Shown here in pieces: positions 28,115-36,999 of a stretch of DNA of 64,000 bases (its first letter is position 1; each line of letters starts with the position of its first letter). Below the pieces are notes generated by a model, which made no database searches, was not told where the DNA came from, and saw nothing but the letters and a program-made list of their open reading frames with translations. Both the position numbers and the translations under genes were made by a program. Source of the stretch: Bacillota bacterium. GTDB lineage: Bacteria; Bacillota; Clostridia; Lachnospirales; Lachnospiraceae. The stretch lies in contig JAEYFP010000045.1 of assembly GCA_023402845.1 (NCBI GenBank), positions 1 through 64,000 on the forward strand, given 5' to 3'.

Positions 28115-28465
28115 TTATAATTTAGTTTGTTTTTTAGTAAACATGATAAAATGATTGTTCTGTAAAATTTTCATATATTGAATCAGTCTGTCATAAAGCG
28201 GTTCCGCCTCATCGCCAAACTTTTCCTTCAGTTCATTTGCCAAATCTCCCACGGATCTCACGCCGTCTATTTTCGTCCAAAGAAAACTCCCGAATGCATC
28301 AAGCGCAATATGACTCACGCGCGGTGCACGAAACAGCTTCTGTGCGAGCGTATGGTGAATACCCCGATGCACCATGTGTACAGTGACAATCTCCTTTTTT
28401 TCCTCCCATGTATTGCTGGGATTTAAAACCGGCACATAGTCCAAATAGTTTTTACTTTTCTTCAT
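28115..28465 (-). CDS. PqqD-family peptide-chaperone-like protein
   Basis: A 116-residue protein with the PqqD fold. The best-conserved part is SHIALDAFGSFLWTKIDGVRSVGDLANELKEKFGDEAEPLYDRLIQYMKILQNNHFI. PqqD-type domains bind precursor peptides of RiPPs and hand them to radical-SAM or ligase enzymes. No radical-SAM gene or precursor peptide is visible nearby, so its role here is uncertain. It is co-transcribed with pepD. Confidence 0.75.
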   Translation of the reverse strand: MKKSKNYLDYVPVLNPSNTWEEKKEIVTVHMVHRGIHHTLAQKLFRAPRVSHIALDAFGSFLWTKIDGVRSVGDLANELKEKFGDEAEPLYDRLIQYMKILQNNHFIMFTKKQTKL

Positions 28466-28485
28466 TTGCCTCTCCTATTTTATTG

Positions 28486-28525
28486 AAACAGGGCTGTACA
28501 CCCTTTCGAATATACAGCCCTGTTT
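28486..28525 (-). terminator. Terminator after the OPT transporter gene
   Basis: Strong hairpin with 13-bp arms AAACAGGGCTGTA / TACAGCCCTGTTT and T-rich flanks, between the OPT gene and the PqqD-like gene. Confidence 0.85.
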
Positions 28526-28543
28526 TGGTTCTTTCGATTTGGA

Positions 28544-30326
28544 TTAATTTTTCAGCTTTTTATTCCAAACAGTGAATTTCAAAATGGTCAAAAGCAGCAG
28601 AATAAAAGCGATCAAGCCTGCGAAATTGCCAAGTCGGAAACTTTCCGGAAGTGCCACATTCACACCGAGGGCCGCAAATATCGCAAGAGCAACACCAATC
28701 AGACCTTCTCCCGCAATCAAGCCGGAGCTGTAAAGCACACCGGACTGCACCATATCGTCTTTTTCCTTTTCGGAAGCAGCCTTGCGCTTCTCAAGGAACA
28801 GACGGATCAAACCGCCGGCCATAATCGGTGTGGAAAGATGAATCGGCAGATACAGGCCGATTGCAAACGGGAGCACCGGAATCCCGAGAATTTCAATGAC
28901 AATTGCAATACCAACGCCTGTGAATACAAGAGCCCATGGCAGATTGCCGCCCATAACACCCTCTACTACCATCTTCATAAGGGTAGCCTGCGGTGCCGGA
29001 AGCTCTTGAGAGCCGTATCCCCAAGCCATATTTAACAGGTAAAGAACGCCTCCGATCGTCAATGCGGAAATAACGGTTCCGATCAGCTGGCCGATCTGCT
29101 GTAATCTCGGCGTAGCACCAATCAAAAAGCCTGTCTTTAGATCCTGAGAAGTATCACCGGCAATCGCCGCGGTAATGCAGATGATGGAACCGATCGTAAT
29201 CGCTGCTATCATCCCGCCGATGCCGCCGTTACCTGTTGCCTTTAAAAGAATTGTCGCAATGAGCAGTGTTGCGATTGACATCCCCGAAACAGGATTGTTG
29301 GAAGATCCGATCAAGCCGACCATACGAGAAGATACCGTCGCAAAGAAAAATCCAAAAATAATAACAATCAGTGCACCGAGAAAATTCACCGGAATCGCAG
29401 GAACAAGCCACATAATCAACGCAACGACTACAATACCGGCAAGCAGAAATTTCATGGAAATATCCTGCTCCGTACGCAGCGTACCCTTTGTGCTCTTGCC
29501 ATAACCGGCAAGTGCATCCTTAAAGGTCCGAACGATCAATGGCAGCGTTTTGATCAGGGTGATAATACCGCCCGCCGCAACCGCACCCGCACCGACATAG
29601 CGCACAAAGTTGCTCCAAAGTCCCCAGGTACCGCCTGTCTCCCACAACTCCGCCACGGAAACGGTGGCCGGGAAAATGACAAGATCACTGCCGAAAAGAG
29701 CAATCAGCGGCATCACTACAAACCATGCCGTCACACCACCCGCGAGAAGATAGGAAGATACACGTGCGCCACAGATATAGCCGACACCGGCCAGAGCCGG
29801 AAGTACGTCCGCACCGATTCCCGAACCCTTATAGCCCGGGATCATCCAGTCGATCTCGCTGGGGAAAAGCTTAAAGCCGTCTGTGATGAACTTATATACG
29901 GCAGAAATACCAAGTCCGGCAAATACGGTAGACGCCTTATTTCCGCCTTATTTCCGCCTTCTTCACCTGCGATCAAAACCTGGGCACAGGCCTGTCCTTC
30001 AGGATAAGCCAGTGTACCGTGCTCTTTGACAATCAGCGCTGTACGAAGAGGGATCATAAATAAAGTACCAAGAATACCTCCGCATAAAGCAATCAGTGAA
30101 ATTTCGAGAAGAGAAGGCATTTCTACAAGCCCCTCCTCTGCCCACATAAACAGAGCAGGCATCGTAAAAATTGCACCGGCTGCCAGTGCTTCGCCGGCCG
30201 AACCGATCGTTTGAACCATGTTGTTTTCCAAAATGGAATCTCGTTTTAAAATTACACGGAATAAACAGTAAACTCTGGTACTACTTTATCCGCCGGAATA
30301 TAGGGTTTGTGATTTTTTTCCTCCAA
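28544..30326 (-). pseudogene. OPT-family oligopeptide transporter, broken by a deletion and an 11-bp duplication
   Basis: Proton-coupled oligopeptide transporter of the OPT family (usually about 640 residues, 14-16 membrane helices). The reading begins at a TTG at 30326 with the family N-terminus (EEKNHKPYIPADKVVPEFT). Near 30260 it jumps out of frame to FRVILKRDSILENNMVQTIGSAG, losing about 45 residues including the first membrane helix. A second lesion is a perfect tandem duplication of CTTATTTCCGC (29936-29946 and 29947-29957). Removing one copy restores GEEGGNKASTVFAGLGISAVYK and joins the two halves. The rest (GVIGGNLPWALVF-like core, VLPFAIGLYLPIHLSTPI) is well preserved, so the decay is recent. 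Either lesion could be a sequencing error; two together make a true pseudogene more likely. Confidence 0.85.
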
Positions 30327-30378
30327 GATATCTACCCCCAAAATTCTTTTTCCGCTATAAAAATATAGTGGTAAAATC

Positions 30379-30469
30379 ATTCTAATATCCCAGTACCCAT
30401 TCGTCAAGAGTTTTTATTAAAATGTTCTAATTTTAAATGTTTTTGCTTCTGTTTTTTATTAAAATGTTC
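30379..30469 (-). promoter_or_regulatory. Promoter and upstream direct repeats of the OPT transporter gene
   Basis: Minus-strand TTGACG (30402-30407), 17-bp spacer and TAGAAT (30379-30384). Just upstream are two identical 17-bp direct repeats (TTTTTATTAAAATGTTC on the plus strand, 30411-30427 and 30453-30469), 42 bp apart, four helical turns. This placement suits an activator binding twice on one DNA face. Confidence 0.5.
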
Positions 30470-30494
30470 CAAAACGAAAATAAAGGCAGCCTGC

Positions 30495-31523
30495 TCAATA
30501 CCGGTTATGTACTTTTTCCGCAAAACATAATAAATCAGTCACATTGAGCACCGTGCCGTCATCCAGCACCGCTTTTCCCGACATATGCCCAAATACCTGA
30601 TGCTGGTCTGAGCATATCGCAAGCACATTCAGTTTTGCCGCCCTGTCGAGCACCGGTACAAAATCCATTTCAAACCTGCCGTCGCTGGAAGTAAATTTCC
30701 AAGGCTTTAAATAGCCACCCGCAGGAATATGGAACATCACATCATCGAGCTTATGTACCTTTCCGTCATAAAATATAACATTCTCTGAGGCAGCAGAGGT
30801 ATCCCCGAAGCCATATCCAATGTTAAATCCAAACGCATGCCCGTTTATATCACAATTACCGCTTCCCCAGAACCACGTATTATCGTATGTCCAAACCCCT
30901 CGTCCCCAATCCAGCGTGCCAAAATCGGTCTCCGGAAGAAACTCATACCGTGTGCCGTCATATTCTATAAATCCGTTCGCGCGCATGCAGTTAATTTTCT
31001 GATTATAGTAAAAGGCATTCCGCTTTTTCTTCCATGGCGTGGCAATGACAAGTGAGTCCATCGGCGGCTGCTCCAATTCGAGATGACCTGTCAATTCTTT
31101 TCCTTCATGGAAATTGCGAAAATGACAATCCAGCACCCGCTTCCCCTCCTCCGCATGAAATACCATGCGCAGGCGTCTATCCTCATAGCGGACATCACCC
31201 TCTGAAGAACCGGGCGGCATATGAAGTTTTCCCATCGGAAAAAAATTAAGAATCGTCTCGGTATGCTCCCATTTTTTTCTAAAATCAAGTAAGGAAACCG
31301 ACTGAAGCCCGATATAGCCGTCATCGGATATGGTGAATGCAACGCCGTAATCCCTGCCTATCACGAGATAATAATCCCATTCCTTGATACGAAATCCCGC
31401 TGTCTTAATATCCTTTCTGTCGTATGTCTGAAGCTGTCTTCTGGACCAGCCCCTTTCCGCAATCGATCCGTCGGCAGTCAAAAGCCGCTGTGCCGCCGTA
31501 ATTTCATGATTTCTCCCGCTCAT
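30495..31523 (-). CDS. DUF2804 domain protein
   Basis: A 342-residue protein of the DUF2804 family, of unknown biochemical role. It matches the family in RKDIKTAGFRIKEWDYYLVIGRDYGVAFTISDDGYIGL, FLPETDFGTLDWGRGVWTYDNTWFWGSGNC and NIGYGFGDTSAASENVIFYDG. The fold appears beta-rich and cytoplasmic (no signal or membrane segment). It seems to be a single-gene unit with a GGGAGGG ribosome site. Confidence 0.8.
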   Translation of the reverse strand: MSGRNHEITAAQRLLTADGSIAERGWSRRQLQTYDRKDIKTAGFRIKEWDYYLVIGRDYGVAFTISDDGYIGLQSVSLLDFRKKWEHTETILNFFPMGKLHMPPGSSEGDVRYEDRRLRMVFHAEEGKRVLDCHFRNFHEGKELTGHLELEQPPMDSLVIATPWKKKRNAFYYNQKINCMRANGFIEYDGTRYEFLPETDFGTLDWGRGVWTYDNTWFWGSGNCDINGHAFGFNIGYGFGDTSAASENVIFYDGKVHKLDDVMFHIPAGGYLKPWKFTSSDGRFEMDFVPVLDRAAKLNVLAICSDQHQVFGHMSGKAVLDDGTVLNVTDLLCFAEKVHNRY

Positions 31524-31561
31524 AACATCCCTCCCCTGAACACCCCTCAGCAGGTGTGTCT

Positions 31562-32473
31562 TTACAAAAAATCAGTCTCTGACATCAGATAACGATTCCT
31601 GAACGCCTCTGTATCGAACTCAGAATCTCTTATGTGGTCTGTAAATGAGGAATCACTCAGCAAAAAATAGGTATTTGTTTCCAGCTGCTTATCCCACGTA
31701 ACATCTATATTATAATACGTTCCTTCAATTTCAACAATATTCCATGCATGAAATTCCGTAATCCCTTCCCATTCCACAGTTCCTGTCAGAATGCGGCTGT
31801 TGACTCCCGCTTCCTGCAGCAGCCGGTGCATTGCCACGCTGTAGCCCTGACACCCTGCGGTATGATTCACAAGTGCGCCATAGGCGGTTGCGTCCAGATG
31901 ATAATACTGATTATTTTTGTGGACCTGATCATATTCCACCGTATCATACAGGTATTCATAAACAGCTTTGATTTTTTCATAATCCGACGTATGATAGTTA
32001 AAGTTTAATTCTTCCAAGATCAATGCAACCCTGTCATCTGTCTGCTCTTCCTGTTTTAAGGTCGTATAATAGATCGGTTCAATATACAAAACATAGTGAT
32101 ATTGATTATTGAGCAATTCATGTCCATAGGATAAGGTATACCCTCCATATTGGTATCTCAGATAATCTCCTTCCTTTGGCCGTTCTGTCGGAGCAAGTGC
32201 CTCCTGCATCAGCATATCAGCCAATGCGCTGATATCTTTCATGTATTCCCCATCAGACGTAAATCTTATTATGATACGCCAATCATGCTTTCCAAGGCTG
32301 TCTCTGATTGTCCGAATTACTTTTTCTTCATTTTTAAAAAGAATGCTCAGCTCCGGATGCGTTCGGTCCTGCATGATTGGTTTCTGCGGATAAATCCTCA
32401 TTACTATCCATATGCCAAACACAATAGAAATAAAGCACAGCAGCCGAATTCCTCTTTGCAGCCCTCTAGACAT
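31562..32473 (-). CDS. Membrane-anchored transglutaminase-like cysteine protease domain protein
   Basis: One N-terminal membrane helix (LLCFISIVFGIWIVMRIY) anchors an extracellular domain. That domain ends in a transglutaminase core with the catalytic triad visible: Cys in NHTAGCQGYSVAMHRLL, His in ITEFHAWNIVEIEG, Asp in YYNIDVTWD. Such domains act as peptidases or cross-linkers at the cell wall. It overlaps the end of the SdhB-like gene by 8 nt and has AGGAG just before the ATG at 32473, so it is the last gene of the iron/flavin cluster. Its substrate is unknown. Confidence 0.8.
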   Translation of the reverse strand: MSRGLQRGIRLLCFISIVFGIWIVMRIYPQKPIMQDRTHPELSILFKNEEKVIRTIRDSLGKHDWRIIIRFTSDGEYMKDISALADMLMQEALAPTERPKEGDYLRYQYGGYTLSYGHELLNNQYHYVLYIEPIYYTTLKQEEQTDDRVALILEELNFNYHTSDYEKIKAVYEYLYDTVEYDQVHKNNQYYHLDATAYGALVNHTAGCQGYSVAMHRLLQEAGVNSRILTGTVEWEGITEFHAWNIVEIEGTYYNIDVTWDKQLETNTYFLLSDSSFTDHIRDSEFDTEAFRNRYLMSETDFL

Positions 32474-33206
32474 GTTTTCTCCTGAATACAGATGCATTTA
32501 AATTTACCAGCAGCTTTTCCACACTGATTTCGGCGGGACAGATTTTTGCACAGGCCAATGATTTTCCGCATCCTTCATATTCATGCTTCAAATATGCCTC
32601 CTTCATTCTTCGCTGTTCTTCCGGAGACAGAGAGGATAGCAGTCTGGCGGTTGGTACAAATCCCGCTGCGCCAAAAAAAGAGCCTCCCGGATAAAAATTG
32701 GGGCAGACTTCAAGACAGCAGCCGCATTGCAGACATCTGGATGCTTCGTAAACAATCTCTGTATTTTTCTCCTGTATCTGCACTTCACCTTCTGCCCACA
32801 GTTTCATCCTTTTCAGATTTTCAAAGAGAATACTTCTGTCAACAATCAGATCTGCTATCACCGGAAATTTACGAAGCGGCTCAATGATTATTTTTTTTCT
32901 ATTTTTATAATTTCTCAAAAAGCTGTTGCAGGCAAGCTTTGGCTGGCCATCTATGATCATTGCACATGCCCCGCATTTTTTCTGCAGACAGCTGCATTCC
33001 CACCTGATCGGTCCTACCGTTTTTCCCTCTATATCCACAATATTTTTATTTTGATTGATTTCCGTTAATGCACTGGCAACCGTTGCATTGAGATCCTCCG
33101 TCTCATAAAAAATACTTTGCCAATATGGTTTTTCATGGGAATCCTGCCTGCGCAGGATATCCAGCCGGATTTCTATTTTTTCTTTATCGGCACTTTCTGA
33201 TTTCAA
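32466..33206 (-). CDS. Succinate dehydrogenase/fumarate reductase-type iron-sulfur subunit
   Basis: Electron-transfer subunit pairing with the flavoprotein encoded just upstream. The N-terminal 2Fe-2S ferredoxin domain has CSCLQKKCGACAMIIDGQPKLAC. The C-terminal domain has CLQCGCCLEVCPN and CAKICP, consistent with 4Fe-4S and 3Fe-4S clusters, although the last motif is shortened. A TTG start has AAGGAGG 9 nt upstream and lies inside the end of the flavoprotein gene. The 246-residue length is normal for SdhB/FrdB. Confidence 0.87.
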   Translation of the reverse strand: MKSESADKEKIEIRLDILRRQDSHEKPYWQSIFYETEDLNATVASALTEINQNKNIVDIEGKTVGPIRWECSCLQKKCGACAMIIDGQPKLACNSFLRNYKNRKKIIIEPLRKFPVIADLIVDRSILFENLKRMKLWAEGEVQIQEKNTEIVYEASRCLQCGCCLEVCPNFYPGGSFFGAAGFVPTARLLSSLSPEEQRRMKEAYLKHEYEGCGKSLACAKICPAEISVEKLLVNLNASVFRRKHV

Positions 33207-34770
33207 TCCGCAGCTCCTCCTTTTTTGCAGTTACAAGAGTAGCTCCCTGATAGGCTTCATCCGTATGAGGAAAATCCTCTCTGTAATGTGCACCTCTGCT
33301 CTCCTTTCTCATACTCGCCGAAAGCAGCATCGCTTTTGCGAGAAAAAGGCGATTTTTCTCTCGTTCATTTACCGAGTCATTACAAAGTAATTGTTCTGTC
33401 TGCCCGATCGCTTTTTGTAAGGTCTCTTCTGTTCTCACGATTCCAAGTGCGGGCAATAAAATATCCCTGATCTCTATAATAAGGCCTGGTGACGCCGGTC
33501 TGATATCAATGGGCGGTTCTTTTGCCTGCGCGTCTGATACTTTTCTTCTCACGCTTTTACTATGATTGAGCAGCAAATGTTCTGCCGCTGCGCTTCCCCC
33601 ATAAAGAGCTCCCAGCATGGAATTACCCCCCAATCGGTTTGCTCCGTGATATTGCGCGCAGCATTCTCCTGCGGCATATAAGTTTTGAATATTCGTGCGG
33701 TGATACCTATCTACATCAATACCACCCATGAAATAGTGAATTCCGGGCTCGACAGGAATCGTTTCCCTCACCGGATCAATTGATAAATAATGCTGCACTT
33801 CTTTTCTGAGGTCAGGCAGTTTCTCTTTCCAAACTTGCTCTGACAACCCCCTCAAATCAAGATATATCTGGTTCCCGCAGTGTTCCTCCTGTAAAACGGC
33901 ATGCATTTCCCTGGCTATTACATCCCGCGGCATCAAATTTCCCATTTCCGGATACTTTTCCTCCATAAAATACCATGGTATTTTATTTTTCTCAATAAAC
34001 AGTCTTCCGCCTTCGCCTCTTGCTGCCTCTGAGACAAGACAACGCTTTCCTGAAATTCCTATCGTAGTCGGATGATATTGAATCATTTCCAGATTGGAAA
34101 AACTGACACCCTGTGCCAAAACCTTTGCGGCGGCATCTCCGCTGTTTTCTGTTGTTCCTGTCGTCTTTTCCGGAAAGATTCCATTCATACCACCAAAAGC
34201 CAGAATAACAGCCCCCTGCATACACAGCCTTTGATTTGTATACCGATCCATCACCATTGCCCCGAGACATTTTTCATCATCTGCCAGCAGAAGTGATAAG
34301 AATTCATGATGCGAATATCGCATGATCAGACCTTTTTCTTCATATTTTCTTGCTTCATCAATCAAAGCAGACATGATTGCCTTGCCCGTACTGCTTTTTG
34401 CATAAGCTGTTCTTTTCTTCTTTTGTCCTCCGAAATTGCGTAATTGAATGTTCCCTTCCCTTGTATGAAAAGGAACGCCCATATGAAAAAGCCGCCGAAT
34501 AATCTTAGGAGCATGCTCCGTTAACCCCCTTACCGAATCTATGTCGGCAATATTGCAGCCGGCACGCAGAGTCTCTTCCATATGCTCCCCAACATGATCA
34601 TCCTCTTCCATCGTATTAATTGCACCGTTAATACCCCCTTCCGCCAAAACTGACTGCGCCCGCTCTGAAGGGGTTGCCGAAACCAATTTACAGGATACAC
34701 CATTTTCAGCCAGCTTAAGGGCTGCCGATAATCCTGCCAATCCCGCACCGATAATAACTACACGTTCCAT
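33184..34770 (-). CDS. Fumarate reductase/succinate dehydrogenase-type flavoprotein subunit
   Basis: FAD protein of the SdhA/FrdA/NadB family: VVIIGAGLAGLSAAL (FAD loop), AEGGINGAINT, MIQYHPTTIG, SEAARGEGGRLFI, PGIHYFMGGIDVD and GANRLGGNSMLGALYGG. The active-site Arg/His motifs are present. The residue that usually carries FAD covalently (SHS before AQGG) is changed to AQS (Gln39), so the FAD is probably bound non-covalently. This suggests a fumarate- or other enoate-reducing direction rather than succinate oxidation. It sits between the cytochrome-like and iron-sulfur genes. Confidence 0.85.
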   Translation of the reverse strand: MERVVIIGAGLAGLSAALKLAENGVSCKLVSATPSERAQSVLAEGGINGAINTMEEDDHVGEHMEETLRAGCNIADIDSVRGLTEHAPKIIRRLFHMGVPFHTREGNIQLRNFGGQKKKRTAYAKSSTGKAIMSALIDEARKYEEKGLIMRYSHHEFLSLLLADDEKCLGAMVMDRYTNQRLCMQGAVILAFGGMNGIFPEKTTGTTENSGDAAAKVLAQGVSFSNLEMIQYHPTTIGISGKRCLVSEAARGEGGRLFIEKNKIPWYFMEEKYPEMGNLMPRDVIAREMHAVLQEEHCGNQIYLDLRGLSEQVWKEKLPDLRKEVQHYLSIDPVRETIPVEPGIHYFMGGIDVDRYHRTNIQNLYAAGECCAQYHGANRLGGNSMLGALYGGSAAAEHLLLNHSKSVRRKVSDAQAKEPPIDIRPASPGLIIEIRDILLPALGIVRTEETLQKAIGQTEQLLCNDSVNEREKNRLFLAKAMLLSASMRKESRGAHYREDFPHTDEAYQGATLVTAKKEELRIEIRKCR

Positions 34771-34777
34771 CTTTCTC

Positions 34778-35329
34778 CTACCACCAGATATTCCATCGAA
34801 AATAATAGATCACAAATGCAATGGCACAAAACAGTAATATAATTGACATGACAAACAGAATATCTATCCTATATTTTTGCAATCCCTTTGCTCCAAATCC
34901 CATAAATAAAGACTTTATATTTGATAAAATATGTACCGCCAGGATCAATACAAATAACAGACTTCCTGTCAGCTGTATTCCTTCAAATAGATGCAGCCGG
35001 TATCTCTGTCCATTTGTTCCCCCTAAGATTATCATATGATAAAAAATCAGCAGTATCATGGCTAATCCACTGATCCTGCGTATCAAAAACATTTTATTTT
35101 CTTTCCAATAATATACGCCCGACCTTTTGCATGCTGTAATCGTATCCATTGTCAGTTTGATTCCTATCAACAAGTGGAGCACAACAAGGAGCAGCATAAT
35201 CCAGGAAAGTATCGTTCCCCATTTTAAACCTCCCGCCATCATTCCTGCCATCTGGTATCCGCCGATCACACCGTGTACTAACATAAGCACCATAATCAAT
35301 GCACTTATGACAGCATTCCACCTTCTCAC
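34778..35329 (-). CDS. Five-helix cytochrome b-type membrane anchor of the fumarate-reductase-like complex
   Basis: A 183-residue membrane protein with five predicted helices (about 9-27, 37-57, 85-103, 118-140, 157-178). His residues at 19, 52, 98 and 133 lie inside helices, as expected for b-haem ligands in one-subunit SdhC/FrdC anchors. Immediate linkage to the flavoprotein and iron-sulfur genes supports this. The GTG start overlaps the preceding stop. Sequence identity to known anchors is not obvious, so the call rests on topology and context. Confidence 0.65.
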   Translation of the reverse strand: MRRWNAVISALIMVLMLVHGVIGGYQMAGMMAGGLKWGTILSWIMLLLVVLHLLIGIKLTMDTITACKRSGVYYWKENKMFLIRRISGLAMILLIFYHMIILGGTNGQRYRLHLFEGIQLTGSLLFVLILAVHILSNIKSLFMGFGAKGLQKYRIDILFVMSIILLFCAIAFVIYYFRWNIWW

Positions 35330-35832
35330 TCTATTCCTCCCTTAACATAGATCACATTGACACCATCTCCATACTCCGGATCCGAAGTGTCTGTCTTTGC
35401 AAACTCCTCCGACATAATCACAATGTCATATTTTCCGTGATCGACTCTCGAACGCAGCATCGTTCCGTCTTCTGTCCTGACAGTCATTTGATTTTCCGGA
35501 AGTCTGGACATAAAACTTTTTGCCATGTCAATGGCTCCCTGATCATAATCTGCAACAGAACAGGAAATGTCTTCAAAAATATAGGTGACATCTCCTCCCT
35601 GAAAAAAGGAAGTCCATGCCTCCATTTTTTCAGTATCTGTGTGAAATTCTTTATTAATTAAAACGACATAATTTCCGGAGGGCTGATCCAGTACGACGGA
35701 TGCACTTGTAACCGCATCCATCGTACCATTTCCAGCGGCAGCCGAAAAATAATCCGATTTTAAAAATGGAATTCCCAGTATGAAAAGAGTCACTGCGGTA
35801 ATAACCAATACATGCCTTAAACAGTTAATCAT
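35326..35832 (-). CDS. Secreted or membrane-anchored protein of unknown function
   Basis: Not recognised. An N-terminal hydrophobic segment (HVLVITAVTLFILGIPFL) looks like a signal anchor, followed by about 140 soluble residues with YVVLINKEFHTD, SFFQGGDVTYIFEDISCSVADYDQGAIDMAKSF and HGKYDIVIMSEEF. There is only one Cys in the exported part, so it is not thioredoxin-like. It lies between the FMN-binding lipoprotein and the cytochrome b gene, with 4-nt overlaps or near overlaps, so it probably works in the same electron-transfer module. ATG at 35832 is better spaced from AAAGGA than the one 6 nt earlier. Confidence 0.7.
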   Translation of the reverse strand: MINCLRHVLVITAVTLFILGIPFLKSDYFSAAAGNGTMDAVTSASVVLDQPSGNYVVLINKEFHTDTEKMEAWTSFFQGGDVTYIFEDISCSVADYDQGAIDMAKSFMSRLPENQMTVRTEDGTMLRSRVDHGKYDIVIMSEEFAKTDTSDPEYGDGVNVIYVKGGIE

Positions 35833-35834
35833 TT

Positions 35835-36290
35835 TCATTCCTTTATCTTTGCCTGCTCCAATGCATGATCAACAGCTTCTTGAAATTGATTATAATTAAT
35901 TGTTGCTCCCGAAATCGCATCTACCTGATCAATATTTCCGCTTTGCACAAGTAATTCAGCATATTCTGTACAAGCTGCGACAGCCTTTTGTGCTTTGTTA
36001 TAGTAATCTCTGTTGCTGATTTCTTCTCCTTCCTTACCATAATTTTCATCCTTCAGCACCCCATCCAGATCATAGGTTTCAAATGTACAGTCAGCAATTT
36101 TTTGATCCTTTATGGTAATTGTCACCACACCATACCCATTACCCGCGGCTTCCTCATCCTCATTCGAATAGAGTTCACTCTTTCCTTCATAGGTACCGTC
36201 CATATATCTTACATTGCTTTTACCGCAGCCTGTTATCAGGAATAGGCTGCATGATAATACTGTTAAAACTGAAAATAATTTCTTACGCAT
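35835..36290 (-). CDS. FMN-binding lipoprotein (covalently flavinylated)
   Basis: Exported electron carrier. A lipobox (FLITGC, Cys22) anchors a single FMN_bind domain. The domain carries the flavinylation motif DAISGATINY; Thr130 would receive FMN from an ApbE enzyme. GYGVVTITIKDQKIADCTF is the usual domain start. Together with the fumarate-reductase-like genes it suggests electron flow across the membrane to the cell surface. No apbE is in the window, so the transferase must be encoded elsewhere. Confidence 0.88.
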   Translation of the reverse strand: MRKKLFSVLTVLSCSLFLITGCGKSNVRYMDGTYEGKSELYSNEDEEAAGNGYGVVTITIKDQKIADCTFETYDLDGVLKDENYGKEGEEISNRDYYNKAQKAVAACTEYAELLVQSGNIDQVDAISGATINYNQFQEAVDHALEQAKIKE

Positions 36291-36303
36291 CTTTCACCAT
36301 CCT

Positions 36304-36996
36304 TTACATCTGAAAGCGTATCCTTCCGGTAAATTCTTCATTAACAGTTTCTTTTGCTATCTTTCCGTTTCTTAGAATAATTTGTCTTTGCGCCACTTCT
36401 CCAACTTCAGGATCATGCGTTACAACAATCAGGGTAGTTCCTTCCTCATGCAGCCTGCGGAACAATTCCACCACAGTTTCTTCATTTGCATCATCCAGAT
36501 TCCCTGTCGGCTCATCCGCAAGAATAATTTCCGGATGATTAATTAACGCACGGGCAACACAGACACGCTGCTGTTCTCCTCCTGAAAGCTGGCTGGGAAG
36601 ATGCTTTGCCCGTTCTGAAAGCCCCACACGCTCCAATGCCTCCAATGCTTCTTTTTCATCCGGTATGCTGTGATAATATTGTGCAACCATGACATTCTCA
36701 AGTGCTGTTAAGTAATTGATCAAATGGAACTGCTGGAAGATCAGTCCAATCTTATCTCTTCGAATATCTGTCAGCTTCTTTGCATTTTCTTTCGAAATAT
36801 CGATTCCGTCTAAAAATACCTCCCCCTTAGACGGCTTATCCATACATCCTATAATATTCATCATGGTGCTTTTTCCGGATCCGGAAGGTCCCATAATCGA
36901 TACCCATTCTCCTTTTTCCACTGCAAAGCTGACATTGTCAAGCGCATGCAGCTCTCCGTAGATTTTTGAAACATTTCTGAACTCTAACCGACTCAT
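36304..36996 (-). CDS. ABC transporter ATP-binding protein, LolD/MacB type
   Basis: ATPase energising the two FtsX-type permeases encoded just upstream. Walker A is GPSGSGKSTMMNIIG, Q-loop LIFQQFHL, signature LSGGEQQRV, Walker B ILADEPTGNLD, H-loop VTHDP. The 230-residue length is typical. In the Campylobacter P19 iron system the equivalent is Cj1663. The gap to the first permease is only 3 nt. Confidence 0.93.
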   Translation of the reverse strand: MSRLEFRNVSKIYGELHALDNVSFAVEKGEWVSIMGPSGSGKSTMMNIIGCMDKPSKGEVFLDGIDISKENAKKLTDIRRDKIGLIFQQFHLINYLTALENVMVAQYYHSIPDEKEALEALERVGLSERAKHLPSQLSGGEQQRVCVARALINHPEIILADEPTGNLDDANEETVVELFRRLHEEGTTLIVVTHDPEVGEVAQRQIILRNGKIAKETVNEEFTGRIRFQM

Positions 36997-36999
36997 CTA

